Shown here one piece after another: positions 17,002 to 27,056 of a DNA stretch of 64,000 nt. Position numbers and translations under genes: made by a program. The notes below the pieces were generated by a model. It saw only the letters and a program-made list of their open reading frames with translations, was not told where the DNA came from and searched no databases. The DNA lies in NCBI GenBank assembly GCA_938041035.1, contig CALHYX010000088.1, positions 1 to 64,000 on the forward strand, in the 5' to 3' direction. How positions within the stretch are numbered: the first letter of the stretch is position 1; each line of letters starts with the position of its first letter. The DNA comes from an uncultured Acidimicrobiales bacterium. Its GTDB lineage: Bacteria > Actinomycetota > Acidimicrobiia > Acidimicrobiales > SHLQ01.

Positions 17002-19227
17002 TCAGACCTTTTCGAGCGGCGCCCAGCTGAGCAGCAGAACTTTCTCACCTTCGGCCGGGAAGCGAACGGTCGCCTCGGTCTTGTCGCCGGAGCCCTCCAT
17101 GGCGATGATCACGCCCTCGCCCCACTTTTGATGACGGACATCGTCGCCGACCTTGAGTCCGATCGAATCAGCACCCGATGGCACCGGGCCGCGGGGCTTG
17201 AACGCGGCTTCGACCCGTTCGTCGCGCGAGGCCGACCAGTTGCCCCCGGACCAGGTCGAGTCACCCGACGATGCGTACCCGCCGCGACCAAAGGTCGACG
17301 ACCGCCGCGCCGTGCGACTGCCCTCGGCCTCGGTCATCAGCTCGGCCGGGATTTCATCGAGGAACCGGCTCGGCGGGTTGTACTGCGTGCTGCCGTGCAG
17401 CATCCGACTCCAGGCGTTCGACAGGAACAAACGTTCCCGAGCCCGGGTGACGCCGACGTAAGCGAGCCGACGTTCCTCTTCGAGTTCGTCGGGTTCGCCG
17501 AGTGACCGGATGTGCGGGAAAACCCCATCCTCGAGACCGATCAGAAACACGACCGGGTATTCGAGTCCCTTCGCCGAGTGCAGCGTCATCAGCGTGATCG
17601 AGGACTCGTCGCCGTCGAGGGCATCGGTGTCGGCCACCAGGCTCACCTGTTCGAGCATCTCGGCCATCGACTCGTAGTCGCGGGCGACCCCGACGAGTTC
17701 GGCCAGGTTTTCGAGCCGACCCTCGGACTCGATACTGCGTTGGTCCTGTAGTTCGGCGACGTAGCCGGTGCGGTCGAGAACGGCCTCGATGAGCTCGACC
17801 GGTTTGCCATCGGTCAGCGCCGCGAGCTCGCGGTGCAGATCGAGGAAGCCATCGATGCCGCGCACGGCCCGACCGCTCACCCCGGCTTCGTCGTGATGCT
17901 CGAGCGCCTCGAAGAACGGGACCCCGCGGGCGTCGGCCCAGGCATCGAGCTTGGCGACCGTCGAGTCACCGATGCCGCGCTTGGGGGTGTTCAAAATGCG
18001 CTTGAGCGAGACCTCGTCGTTCGGGTTCACGACCGCCTTGACGTAAGCGAGGGCATCCTTGATCTCGCGGCGATCATAAAAGCGGGTGCCACCGACAACC
18101 TTGTACGGGATTCCGACCCGGACGAGGTACTCCTCGAGCGCCCGGCTCTGTGCGTTGGTGCGGTAGAACACCGCCTGGTCACCCCAGCGGACATGTTCGT
18201 CATCGTGGAGCCGGGCCATCTGGTTTGCCACCCATTGCGCTTCATCGCCCTCGTCATCGGCGTGGTACCGAACGATCGACGAACCCTGGCCCTGTTCGGT
18301 CCACAGGTCCTTGGGCTTGCGGCCGACGTTCTTGGCAATGATGGCGTTGGCGGCGTCGAGAATGGTCTGCGTGGAGCGGTAGTTCTGGTCGAGCACGATG
18401 ACCGTCGTGTCGGAGAACGCCTCCTCGAAGTCGAGGATGTTGCGGATGTCGGCGCCGCGAAATCGGTAGACCGACTGGTCGCTGTCGCCCACCACACAGA
18501 CGTTGCGGTGGTCGTCGGCGAGGAGCATGACCATCTGGTTCTGCACCCGGTTGGTGTCCTGGTACTCATCGACGAGGACGTGCCGGAACCGCTGTTGGTA
18601 ATGGGCGAGCACGTCGGGGTGACGTTGGAACAGCTCGACGGTCTGGCCGAGGAGGTCGTCGAAGTCCATCGCGCCCGCCTTCAGCAGGCGGGCCTGGTAG
18701 TCGGCGTACACGTCGCCGACCTTGCGCTCGAAGATGTTGGCCGCGTTCTCGGCGTATTCGATGGGCCCGATACCTTCGTTCTTGGCCGCGCTGATGATGG
18801 CGTGAACCGCTCGCGGTTGGAACTTCTTGTTGTCGAGGTTCATGTCGCGCTCGACGTAGGTCGTCAGCCGAACCGCGTCGGCCTGGTCATAGATCGTGAA
18901 ACCCGACGGATAGCCGAGCAGCTGGCCGTCGCGGCGCAGGATGCGCACGCACGCGGAGTGGAAGGTCGACACCCACATCTTGTGGGCGACGTCGCCGATC
19001 AGGGCCGCAACCCGATGCTTCATCTCGTCGGCGGCCTTGTTGGTGAAGGTGATCGCCAGAATCTCAAACGGCGACACGTTCTGCTCGGTGATGAGGTGGG
19101 CGATCCGGTGGGTCAGCACGCGGGTCTTGCCCGAGCCGGCTCCGGCGACGACCAGGAGTGGTCCATCCCCGTGCAACACTGCGTCGTACTGGGCCGGGTT
19201 GAGCCCGGCGAGAAGTTCAGAGGCCAT
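17002..19227 (-). CDS. pcrA: ATP-dependent DNA helicase PcrA/UvrD
   Basis: SF1A 3'-5' helicase acting in excision repair and in removing obstacles to replication. From ATG 19227 the product has 741 residues. Motifs: Q-motif LNPAQYDAV at the N terminus, Walker A GAGSGKT, motif II DEYQDTN, QNYRS, VGDSDQSVYRFRGAD, GLEYPVVFLIG and LAYVGVTRAR. A C-terminal Tudor-like segment (VGDDVRHQKWGEGVI) is typical of PcrA. GGGTGG upstream supports the start. Neighbouring sucCD and purN-purH match the order I recall around uvrD1 in mycobacteria. Confidence 0.95.
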   Translation of the reverse strand: MASELLAGLNPAQYDAVLHGDGPLLVVAGAGSGKTRVLTHRIAHLITEQNVSPFEILAITFTNKAADEMKHRVAALIGDVAHKMWVSTFHSACVRILRRDGQLLGYPSGFTIYDQADAVRLTTYVERDMNLDNKKFQPRAVHAIISAAKNEGIGPIEYAENAANIFERKVGDVYADYQARLLKAGAMDFDDLLGQTVELFQRHPDVLAHYQQRFRHVLVDEYQDTNRVQNQMVMLLADDHRNVCVVGDSDQSVYRFRGADIRNILDFEEAFSDTTVIVLDQNYRSTQTILDAANAIIAKNVGRKPKDLWTEQGQGSSIVRYHADDEGDEAQWVANQMARLHDDEHVRWGDQAVFYRTNAQSRALEEYLVRVGIPYKVVGGTRFYDRREIKDALAYVKAVVNPNDEVSLKRILNTPKRGIGDSTVAKLDAWADARGVPFFEALEHHDEAGVSGRAVRGIDGFLDLHRELAALTDGKPVELIEAVLDRTGYVAELQDQRSIESEGRLENLAELVGVARDYESMAEMLEQVSLVADTDALDGDESSITLMTLHSAKGLEYPVVFLIGLEDGVFPHIRSLGEPDELEEERRLAYVGVTRARERLFLSNAWSRMLHGSTQYNPPSRFLDEIPAELMTEAEGSRTARRSSTFGRGGYASSGDSTWSGGNWSASRDERVEAAFKPRGPVPSGADSIGLKVGDDVRHQKWGEGVIIAMEGSGDKTEATVRFPAEGEKVLLLSWAPLEKV

Positions 19228-19281
19228 CGTCGGCCACCCTACAAGGGTGCCCGGACACCGGAGAGCCCGGGCCATCGGGGC

Positions 19282-22200
19282 TCAGGACACGTTGATGACG
19301 AGGGTCAGGGTCTGCGATCCGAGGTTGAAGAACGGGTTCTGATCATCGAGCAGGTACACGAATGTGGCGCTGCCGGAGTTCACGTCCGAGACGTGCAGTC
19401 GGTGCATGACGGTGTACTCGAGCGTGGTGATCGTGCCAAAGGGGGTGTCGACGGAGTCCCCGGGGTCGGCCACGTACATCTCGAGAATGTCGACGACGCC
19501 GTTGGGGTCGGTTGCGCTCGTCTGCACGACGGTGACATCGTCCACCGGTGCCTCCTCGTTCGCAGCCCCTGGCGAGATGCCACCGACGATCAGCGGTACG
19601 GGGATGTCCAGCACCAGAACCGTGGTGTCGAACCCCTTGGGAACGTTCCACGTGACGGTGACGTTGCCCGCCGCATCGGCGCTGGCCGTGGGGACGGGCG
19701 GTTCGGTCGCCACCGGGCCGGCCGGGAACGTGAACAGTGGCGCATCGTTCACGGGGGCGATGATGACTTCGACCGTGGATGTGGCGGCGAGACCGTTGGA
19801 GTCTTTGATGCGGTAGGTGAAGACGTGGGTTCCGTGTTCGTCGGCGTTCGGTGTGTAGAGGAAACGGCCGTCGGGGAGTACCGTCACCGAGCCGATAGCC
19901 GCCCCGACGACGTCGTTCAGAAACTCCAACGAACCCGGGTCCAGGTCCTCGTCCTCGTCGTTGGCCAGCACGTCGATGGGGAACGCTGCGGCATCTTCAT
20001 CGGCGGTGGCCGTGTCGGGCAGAGCCGTCGGCGCCTCGTTCGGCGTGTAGACCGTGATCGAGGTGGCGCGGGTGCCGCTCATCGCGACCCACAGGTCATT
20101 GTGGCCGGCGGCCAGGGTGATCATCGCGTGACGCCCGATGCCCCAGGTGTGATCGACGTAGCCGACGTTGACCAGTTGTGGGGCGAAGGCGGTCGTCCAG
20201 GTGGAGGCGTGCACGGCTGCCCGGCTCAACTCGGTGCAGCCCACGCCGGTGTCGTCGGGGCAGTCGGAGAAGATGATGGACAGGTCACCGGCGGTCGTCT
20301 CGGCGTCATCGGCCAACCGCGACCACACCAACACCTCGACCGGGCCGTCCAGTTCGGCGCCGTCGGCCACCGGTGAGCTCCAGGCCACCCCGGCACCGTC
20401 GGCCGCGAGCGTAAGACCCGGGTGGGTGTCGCCATCCCAGTCGGGCTCGACGCTGTGGGTGGGTCGCCCATTCGGGTTAATGAGGTACCCGCCGGCCGTC
20501 GGGGTCTCGGTGAAGAACACCCGGGATTCGACGACACCGGAGTCGATCTTCACCGTCACCTGGGCGGTATCGACATCTCCCGACAGGGTTTCGACCTTGT
20601 AGGTGAACGTGGCGACGCCGGTCCAGGTCGGCGACGGAGCCGTGTAGGTAAAGCTCCCGTCGGTGGCGACGAGGGCGGTGCCGAAGTCGGCGGGCGTTGC
20701 CAGCGAAGCCGTGAGCGCCTCGTCGTCTTCTTCCACATCGTTGTCGAGCACGCCCGTCGCTGCCGGAATCGAGAGCGTCTGCCCCTGGTCACCGTGGTAG
20801 CCGTCGTCATAGGCCTCGATCGGGTCGTTGACCGGGGCGACCTCGACCGTGACGGTTCCAGTGTCAGCGTTGCCCTGCGGGTCGACCACGCGATAGGTGA
20901 AGGAGTCGTCGCCGTTGAAGTTGGGCGGCGGCACATAGTTGAAGTCGGTCGGTCCGACCTGCGAGATCGTCCCGCCCATCGCGCTGTTGGGGCCATCGAG
21001 AACGACCGTCAAACCCAGGGTCGGTGTACCCGGCGGGTTGTCGGGGTCCGAAATGTAGCCGGAGACGTCGACCGACGTCGCCGTGTCCTCCAAGCCGGGG
21101 ATCGAGAAGTCGTCGGCGACGGGCGGCTCGTGGGGGTCGATCGTGATCGTGAAGAACGACTTGTCACCCGAAGCGTCGCCACCGCCGGTGGTGCCCCCGT
21201 CGTCGACGACCTGGATGCGAATAGTGGCCACCCCGCTCACGCCGGGCTTGATCTCGAACTTCAGCTTCTCGGGGTCCGATGCGACGTCGATGAGCGGTGG
21301 GGTCACGAACAGGTCCGCGCCGCTGGCGATCGTCACTCGGAACTCATCGATGCCCTGGCCGGCCTCGTTGGCGGGGCCGGGGACGAACCCGGTCGCCCAG
21401 CCGGGGAACTCGTGGTAGCCGGAGTCCTCGTTCACCGTCAGGTTCGGGCCCGGGGTAAAGGAGGGCGGATCGTTGACCGGTTCGACGTTGATCACGACGG
21501 AGACGGGAGCGGAGGTGTCCACGCCGCCGCCGGCCGTGCCGCCGTCGTCGACCAAGGTGACGGCTACGGTGGCCGAGCCGAACTCGTCGGGGGCTGGTTC
21601 GTAGGTCAGGTCGCCGGTGGCGGCATCGATCGCCGGCGGGACGGCGAACAGTCCGGCGGCGGTGGCGGGCACATCGACGGCGAAGGAGAGGACCTGGGCG
21701 GTTTCATCCGGTGGTCCGGGGCTCATGTTCGAGGCCCAGCCGGCGACCGTGACCGGTCCGCTGTCCTCCACGTCGCTGATCAGCGTTGACGCGAAGTCGA
21801 AGGTTGGGGCGTCGTTTTGGCCAATGACCGTCAGCTTGAAGATCGAGGGAGCCGACTTGTCGTCGCCGCCGTCGATCGTGCCGCCGTCGTCGATCATCGT
21901 GACCGAGACGGTGGCTTTGCCGACCGCGTCGGGCGCCGGCGTGAACGTGAGATTGCCGTTGACGTCGACGCCGGGCAGCACCGAGAACAGGCCGGTGGAT
22001 GCGGGGTCGACGGACACGTCGAAGAAGTAGTTCTGGGAAGCCTCGTCGGCGGGACCGACCACCGGGCTGGTCGCCCAGCCGAGGGTGATCGCCGCATCGG
22101 TCTCCACCACCGACACATCCAGGCCGGGGACGAAGGTCGGCGGGTCGTTGACCGGGCGAATCTCGATGTCGAGCCGAACCGGATCGGAGCGATCGACCCC

Positions 22201-25197
22201 GCCGTTGTCGGTGCCACCGTCGTCGACCAGCACCACGCCGATCGAGACCACGCCCGAAGCGTTGGGCGTCGGGGAATAGGTCAGGTCCCCGGTGACGGTG
22301 TCGATCGCAGGCGGCACGGCGAAGAGCCACTCTTTCGCAGCCGGGACGTCGATCTCAAAGGCCACCGACTGGGCGCTCTCGTCGGCGGGACCGGCGGAGA
22401 TGCCCTTCGCCCATGAGGCGACGGTGACCGGCCCGGAGTCCTCGACGTCGGAGGTCGCGGCCAGCGCCGGGGTGAACGACGGGGCGTCGTTGACGCCGTC
22501 GACTCTGATCCTGAGCTGAAACGCCGGGCTGGTGTCGATGCCACCGGAGGCGGTCCCGCCGTCGTCGACCAGGCGCACCTCGAGGATCGCCTTGCCCACC
22601 GCTTCGGGTTTGGTCGTAAAGGAGAGGGTTCCGTCGATGGCGATGACCGGATCGACGGTGAAGAGATCGTCCGAGGTCGGTGCGAGCGAGGTGACGAAAG
22701 CAATAGTCTGGCCGGCCTGTTCGTTCGGTGGTCCGGCCAGCGGGTTGATGGCCCACGGGATGACCGTTGCCGAAGCGCCTTCGAAAACGGTGACCTCCCT
22801 CGACGCCTTGTCGTACGTCGGCGCGTCATTGATCGGTTCGATGACAACCCCGACGGCACCGATGGTGCAGGCCCCGTCGTCGTCGCAGATTCGATACTCG
22901 AAGGTGTCGAGGCCGAAGACGTCGGCGTCGGGCTGGTAGTCGATGGAGGTGCCGACCACGGTGGCCGTGCCGTACGTCGGAGGCGTGGACACCGTGAGGG
23001 TGGCGGGGTCGAGCGTTCCGTCGGCGTCGGTGTCGTTGGCGAGGACTGCAACCGCGGCGATGCCGTCCTCGTCGACGGTCAACGTGTCGGTGACGACCAC
23101 CGGGGCCACGTTCGGCGGAGGTGGCGGCGGCGGCGGCGGTGGAGGAGGAGGAGGAGGAGGAGGAGGAGGAGGTGGTGGTGGTGGCGGCGGAGGCGGTGGT
23201 GGCGGGGGGGCGACGGGCGGGCGAACCGAGAACGGGCGGGTCACGGTAACGGTGATGGTTCCGGCGACGACCGAGCCATCGGGGTCGCCGACGGCGTAGC
23301 GGAGGGAGTACTCGCCGGGCGTCGTCGGAGCTTCGACCGCGATCTCGACGTCGTCGTGGGCCAGGGTGAAACCTTCGGGCCCCTCGACACCGAGAACGGT
23401 GAGGGCATCGCCATCGACGTCGTAATCGTTTTCGAGCACGGCCACCGTGGCGGCGGTGCCGCCGGCGAGCGTGAGCTCGTCCGCTTCTGCGACCGGCGGG
23501 TCGTTCACCGGCTCGACCGCCAACGTGAGCGCCGCATCGGCCTCCATGCCGGACTCGTCGGCCACGGTGTAGACGATGCTCGCCGAGCCCGAAAAGTCCT
23601 CCGGCGGGGTGTAACGCAGCGACTGGCCATCGGTCGTGACCTCGCCGAGCGCCTGGGGTTGGCGGCGCCCCGGGGTGGCCCCATCAACGCCGACGTTCAC
23701 GATGCGCAGGGCCTCGCCGTCGACCTCGATGTCGTTCGCGAGCACATCGATATCGGTGGTGCTGTCTTCGAGAATCTCGGCCCGGTCGGGTTGCGGCCGC
23801 GGCGCGTCGGCGACCGGGTCGACCGAGACCGATGCGGTGGTGTCCAGGCAGTCGTCATCCCAGCACACGCTCATGGGGATCTCGGCGGCGCCGAAGAAGT
23901 CCGGTGCGGGCATGAAACGGACGGACCCGTCATCGAGCACGGCTACGGTGCCGACCGTCGGGTCGCCGGCGATGATGCGATCGGGAGACGGGTTACCGAA
24001 CCGTCCGAGACTGAGGACCAGCGGGTTGTCCTCGTCGATCGTCTCCACTATCGCGGCGACCTCACGGGCGGCGCCGACCGGTTCGACCGTACCCGGGGCG
24101 GCGGGGGGCGCCTGCGGGGTGGCGGCACCGACGACTGCGGTCACCACAGCTGCGGCACCGGCGGCCACCGTGCCCGCGCTGCTGGACGCCGCGGCGCCCA
24201 CCGGAAGTCGGGCGAGGACCGGCGCTTGCCCGGCCCAGGCCAGGGGGCCGGCGACGTAACGCAGGCGACCGAGACCGATGTTCAGGAAGGCCCGAACGAC
24301 CGTCGGATCAAATTGGGTACCGGCGCAGCGCGACAGTTCGGCGCGCGCCTCCTCGACCGGCATGGCCGACTTGTAGGACCGCACCGACGTCATCACGTCG
24401 TACGCGTCGGCGACCGCCACGATGCGGCCGGCGAGCGAGATCTCTTCTCCGGCCAGGCCGTGGGGGTAGCCGCCACCGTCCCATCGTTCGTGATGTTCGG
24501 CCGCGGCCGCAGCCCACTCGCCGAGCCACGGTCGTAGCGGGGCAACCATCTCGCCGCCCCAGGCCGGGTGCCGGCGCAGGATGGCCCACTGCTTTTCGGT
24601 CGGCTTGCCCTTCTTGTTCAGGACCTTCTCGGGGACCTTGATCTTGCCGACATCATGAATCAGGCCGCCCCAGTGCAACTTGTTGAGATCATCATCGGAG
24701 AGGCCGAGTTCCTCGCCGATCAGAAGCGTGTAGGCGCGGACCCGTTCGGTGTGCCCGCGGGTGAAGCGATCGTGTTGGTTCAGCCGGGTGGCCAGCTCCA
24801 GAATGTTCGTCGCGAACCCCTTCGGGACGCCGTTCGTGAGCTCGCCGGCGTCGATCTCGCGTTCGAGCTGGCGCACCGTGTTGGTGCGAATGGCCGTCTT
24901 GAAGCGATTCGGGGTTTCGTCCGGGAAGATCAACGACAAGCGCATCAGCGCCACGAGGGGCAGCAGGCGGCGGGTCAGCCGCTCGGTGAGGATGAGGACA
25001 CCGGTGGCGGCGGCGAACATGCCGATCCACCACCCGACGGCCGGGCCGAGCCGTGGGGGCCGGGGAACCCAGCGAGTCGCGTACGAAACGAAGATGATCG
25101 ACGCCGCGATCGGCACCAGAAACGCCAGCGCGCGAATGGCGAAGGCGATCTTGGGGTGAGCCTGCCACCCGCCGTGGTCCGAGGTCTTTTCAGTCAT
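19282..25197 (-). CDS. Giant HD-GYP phosphodiesterase-like protein with repeat ectodomain
   Basis: This 1,971-residue predicted membrane protein joins a signalling domain to a surface domain. Residues 17-43 and 52-73 are transmembrane helices. An HD-GYP domain (about 145-310) follows, with intact IHDVGK (His181-Asp182) and HHERWDGGGYP (235-245), so cyclic-di-GMP hydrolysis is plausible. A hydrophobic Ala/Val stretch (about 335-358) could be a third helix, placing the rest outside. The remainder holds cadherin/Big-like repeats (VNDPP linkers, VLANDxDxDG), a run of 32 prolines (664-695), five repeats of about 114 residues each with DDGGT, and more VLANDED-type repeats. ATG 25197 is chosen; an in-frame GTG at 25242 is possible. 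Confidence 0.85.
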   Translation of the reverse strand: MTEKTSDHGGWQAHPKIAFAIRALAFLVPIAASIIFVSYATRWVPRPPRLGPAVGWWIGMFAAATGVLILTERLTRRLLPLVALMRLSLIFPDETPNRFKTAIRTNTVRQLEREIDAGELTNGVPKGFATNILELATRLNQHDRFTRGHTERVRAYTLLIGEELGLSDDDLNKLHWGGLIHDVGKIKVPEKVLNKKGKPTEKQWAILRRHPAWGGEMVAPLRPWLGEWAAAAAEHHERWDGGGYPHGLAGEEISLAGRIVAVADAYDVMTSVRSYKSAMPVEEARAELSRCAGTQFDPTVVRAFLNIGLGRLRYVAGPLAWAGQAPVLARLPVGAAASSSAGTVAAGAAAVVTAVVGAATPQAPPAAPGTVEPVGAAREVAAIVETIDEDNPLVLSLGRFGNPSPDRIIAGDPTVGTVAVLDDGSVRFMPAPDFFGAAEIPMSVCWDDDCLDTTASVSVDPVADAPRPQPDRAEILEDSTTDIDVLANDIEVDGEALRIVNVGVDGATPGRRQPQALGEVTTDGQSLRYTPPEDFSGSASIVYTVADESGMEADAALTLAVEPVNDPPVAEADELTLAGGTAATVAVLENDYDVDGDALTVLGVEGPEGFTLAHDDVEIAVEAPTTPGEYSLRYAVGDPDGSVVAGTITVTVTRPFSVRPPVAPPPPPPPPPPPPPPPPPPPPPPPPPPPPPPPPNVAPVVVTDTLTVDEDGIAAVAVLANDTDADGTLDPATLTVSTPPTYGTATVVGTSIDYQPDADVFGLDTFEYRICDDDGACTIGAVGVVIEPINDAPTYDKASREVTVFEGASATVIPWAINPLAGPPNEQAGQTIAFVTSLAPTSDDLFTVDPVIAIDGTLSFTTKPEAVGKAILEVRLVDDGGTASGGIDTSPAFQLRIRVDGVNDAPSFTPALAATSDVEDSGPVTVASWAKGISAGPADESAQSVAFEIDVPAAKEWLFAVPPAIDTVTGDLTYSPTPNASGVVSIGVVLVDDGGTDNGGVDRSDPVRLDIEIRPVNDPPTFVPGLDVSVVETDAAITLGWATSPVVGPADEASQNYFFDVSVDPASTGLFSVLPGVDVNGNLTFTPAPDAVGKATVSVTMIDDGGTIDGGDDKSAPSIFKLTVIGQNDAPTFDFASTLISDVEDSGPVTVAGWASNMSPGPPDETAQVLSFAVDVPATAAGLFAVPPAIDAATGDLTYEPAPDEFGSATVAVTLVDDGGTAGGGVDTSAPVSVVINVEPVNDPPSFTPGPNLTVNEDSGYHEFPGWATGFVPGPANEAGQGIDEFRVTIASGADLFVTPPLIDVASDPEKLKFEIKPGVSGVATIRIQVVDDGGTTGGGDASGDKSFFTITIDPHEPPVADDFSIPGLEDTATSVDVSGYISDPDNPPGTPTLGLTVVLDGPNSAMGGTISQVGPTDFNYVPPPNFNGDDSFTYRVVDPQGNADTGTVTVEVAPVNDPIEAYDDGYHGDQGQTLSIPAATGVLDNDVEEDDEALTASLATPADFGTALVATDGSFTYTAPSPTWTGVATFTYKVETLSGDVDTAQVTVKIDSGVVESRVFFTETPTAGGYLINPNGRPTHSVEPDWDGDTHPGLTLAADGAGVAWSSPVADGAELDGPVEVLVWSRLADDAETTAGDLSIIFSDCPDDTGVGCTELSRAAVHASTWTTAFAPQLVNVGYVDHTWGIGRHAMITLAAGHNDLWVAMSGTRATSITVYTPNEAPTALPDTATADEDAAAFPIDVLANDEDEDLDPGSLEFLNDVVGAAIGSVTVLPDGRFLYTPNADEHGTHVFTYRIKDSNGLAATSTVEVIIAPVNDAPLFTFPAGPVATEPPVPTASADAAGNVTVTWNVPKGFDTTVLVLDIPVPLIVGGISPGAANEEAPVDDVTVVQTSATDPNGVVDILEMYVADPGDSVDTPFGTITTLEYTVMHRLHVSDVNSGSATFVYLLDDQNPFFNLGSQTLTLVINVS
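23113..23208 (-). repeat. Polyproline-coding triplet tract
   Basis: Thirty-two consecutive proline codons lie inside the HD-GYP/ectodomain gene, including ten identical CCT codons in a row (AGG on the plus strand, about 23143-23172). As a trinucleotide microsatellite it can change length without changing frame. A run this long needs EF-P-type help during translation and would form a stiff polyproline II rod separating the membrane-near part from the outer repeats. Confidence 0.9.
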
Positions 25198-25322
25198 ACG
25201 CCTAGACGGCCTCTGGTCCGGCCATTCCACGTTCATCGACACCGTCGGGGACCGACTTGACGATTTGGCCGATGGTTCGGTGACCGCTTTCCGCCATCGG
25301 TGGCCGGTGCAAGACTGACGCC

Positions 25323-26138
25323 ATGCCCGAGTCGCTCACCCAACTGAAATCCGGCCTTCTCGGGGTCATCAGCGACATCCATGCCAACCCGTGGGCGCTA
25401 CGCGCGGTTTTGGCCGACGCCGACACCTGTGGGGTCGAGCGATGGCTCGTACTCGGAGACCTGGTCGCGATGGGGCCTGCGCCGGTGGAGGTGCTCGAGC
25501 TGCTCGATGGCCTCGACATCGTCGCCTCCGTCGCCGGGAACACCGAGCGTTACGTGCGCACCGGCGATCGCCCGGATCCCACCTTCGCCGAGGTGATCGC
25601 CGACCCCGGCGAACTGCCGCGGCTGGTCGAGGTGGCCGCCACCTTCGCGTGGACGCGGGGCGTGCTGACCGGCGCGGGCCGACAGCACCATCTGGACGCT
25701 GGCGCATCGTCCTTCCGGTGTCGACTACCGGACGGCGCCACGTTGTTCGCCGTGCACGCGTCGGCCGTCAGCGATGCCGACCAGGGGATCGATCCCGACC
25801 TCGACGCCGAAGCGGTGGAACGGCTGTTTCCCGCCCACGGCGCTGACCTGGTCGTGGGCGGCCACACCCACCAGGCCACCGACAAGGTGATCGACGGGGT
25901 TCGCTTCCTCAACCCGGGAAGCGTCAGCAACCACCATCGCCCCGACGACGAGGCGAACTACGCCATCTTGCACCTCGCGGAGGATGCCCATCGCTTCGAG
26001 CTGCGCAGCGTCACCTACCCGAAGGGCGAGGCCGTCGCCGCCATCAACTCGTGCGGCATCCCGGGTTCGGACTTCCTGCTGCGCCGCTACTTTCCCGAGG
26101 TGACGTCGCGAGCGACCGGGGCCGCCGAGCCGACCTAG
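25323..26138 (+). CDS. Calcineurin-like metallophosphoesterase
   Basis: The 271-residue cytosolic protein has the two-metal phosphoesterase motifs in order: SDIHAN near residue 17, GDLVAMGP near 45, GNTE near 73, a histidine in AVHAS, GGHTHQ near 179 and NPGSVS near 198. It resembles the YfcE/MJ0936-like branch acting on nucleotides or phosphodiesters; the substrate is not clear. It is divergent from the HD-GYP gene (125 bp apart), so a link to cyclic-nucleotide metabolism is possible but only inferred. Its stop interlocks with the convergent hydrolase gene as CTAG. Confidence 0.85.
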   Translation: MPESLTQLKSGLLGVISDIHANPWALRAVLADADTCGVERWLVLGDLVAMGPAPVEVLELLDGLDIVASVAGNTERYVRTGDRPDPTFAEVIADPGELPRLVEVAATFAWTRGVLTGAGRQHHLDAGASSFRCRLPDGATLFAVHASAVSDADQGIDPDLDAEAVERLFPAHGADLVVGGHTHQATDKVIDGVRFLNPGSVSNHHRPDDEANYAILHLAEDAHRFELRSVTYPKGEAVAAINSCGIPGSDFLLRRYFPEVTSRATGAAEPT

Positions 26139-26935
26139 GCGCTCGGGAGTTCGAGGCGCTCGCGAAACAGGTTCAGGACCTGGTCGAGGGCGTCGCGGGT
26201 GGGCTGGCCGGGCTCATCGATCAGGCCCTCGGTGAGCACCGAGTGGGCGTCCTTGGCGTGACCGTGGGGATTTCCGGGCGAGGAGTCGATCTCCACGCCC
26301 ACAAACCCGTCCCCAAGCTCGGCGCGGAGCCGGGCGAAGCGCTCGGCGGGTACCAGGGAATCACCGGTGAACCGAAGGCCGATCACACAGACGCCGTCGT
26401 CGACGCGGTCGCGCACGATTCGCAGGTCGGCGTCGCTGATCCCGAGATCGGCCTTGTGCTTATTCGACAGGGCGAACGGCAGCGACGGCTGGCTGAGCAC
26501 CGGCGCGACGATGGTGGGGTCGACCATCATCGCGAGGGCAAACCCTCCGGTGAAACACATTCCGACCGCACCTACTCCCGGGCCGCCGCATTCCTCGTGC
26601 AGCGAGGTCGCCAGCGCCCGCAGCCACACCGTCACCGGTGAGGTCTTCGATTTCGCGAGCGCTTCGAACTCCTTGGAGACACAACCCTTGATGATGCTCT
26701 TGGCGATGTAGCCGTTGGACGGTTCTCGCCCGGCCTCGCCGAACAGGTCGGGCACGGCCACGGTGCAGCCGAGCGCCTCCACCCGACGGGCGAAGTCGAG
26801 GACCGACGGTGTGATGCCGGGCATCTCGGTCATGACCACCACGGCCGGCCCCGCGCCGCGCCGGTAGACGGTCTTGGTCGTCCCGTCGTGGGTGAAGGTG
26901 GTCGTGTCGAAGTCGGAGAGCACACCGGAGGCCAT
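26135..26935 (-). CDS. Dienelactone hydrolase family protein
   Basis: The 266-residue alpha/beta-hydrolase of the dienelactone hydrolase type has a cysteine nucleophile in GMCFTGG (Cys127), the early oxyanion segment MTEMPGI, and a late histidine in PGNPHGHAKDAH. The family hydrolyses lactones and related esters; the real substrate is unknown. It has no signal peptide. The gene is convergent with the phosphoesterase gene and shares 4 bp with it. Confidence 0.85.
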   Translation of the reverse strand: MASGVLSDFDTTTFTHDGTTKTVYRRGAGPAVVVMTEMPGITPSVLDFARRVEALGCTVAVPDLFGEAGREPSNGYIAKSIIKGCVSKEFEALAKSKTSPVTVWLRALATSLHEECGGPGVGAVGMCFTGGFALAMMVDPTIVAPVLSQPSLPFALSNKHKADLGISDADLRIVRDRVDDGVCVIGLRFTGDSLVPAERFARLRAELGDGFVGVEIDSSPGNPHGHAKDAHSVLTEGLIDEPGQPTRDALDQVLNLFRERLELPSA

Positions 26936-27056
26936 GGCGGGACCCTACCCATGCGCCGGCGGACGCGACAGCGTCGTCCGCAGCGTTTCGTGTCGTTTCG
27001 TGGCTCGGGACGATCGGTGAGCATCGGGCCGAGCATGGCGACGGCACCATCGCCGA

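Noticed and set aside
17833..20376. An 847-codon open frame on the plus strand, opposite pcrA and the end of the HD-GYP gene
   Set aside because: GC-rich DNA leaves long open frames opposite real genes. This one has no family motifs and runs against two genes with clear domains.
22943..23299. Plus-strand frame encoding a long polyglycine run
   Set aside because: It is the complement of the polyproline tract in the HD-GYP gene and has no start signal or domain.
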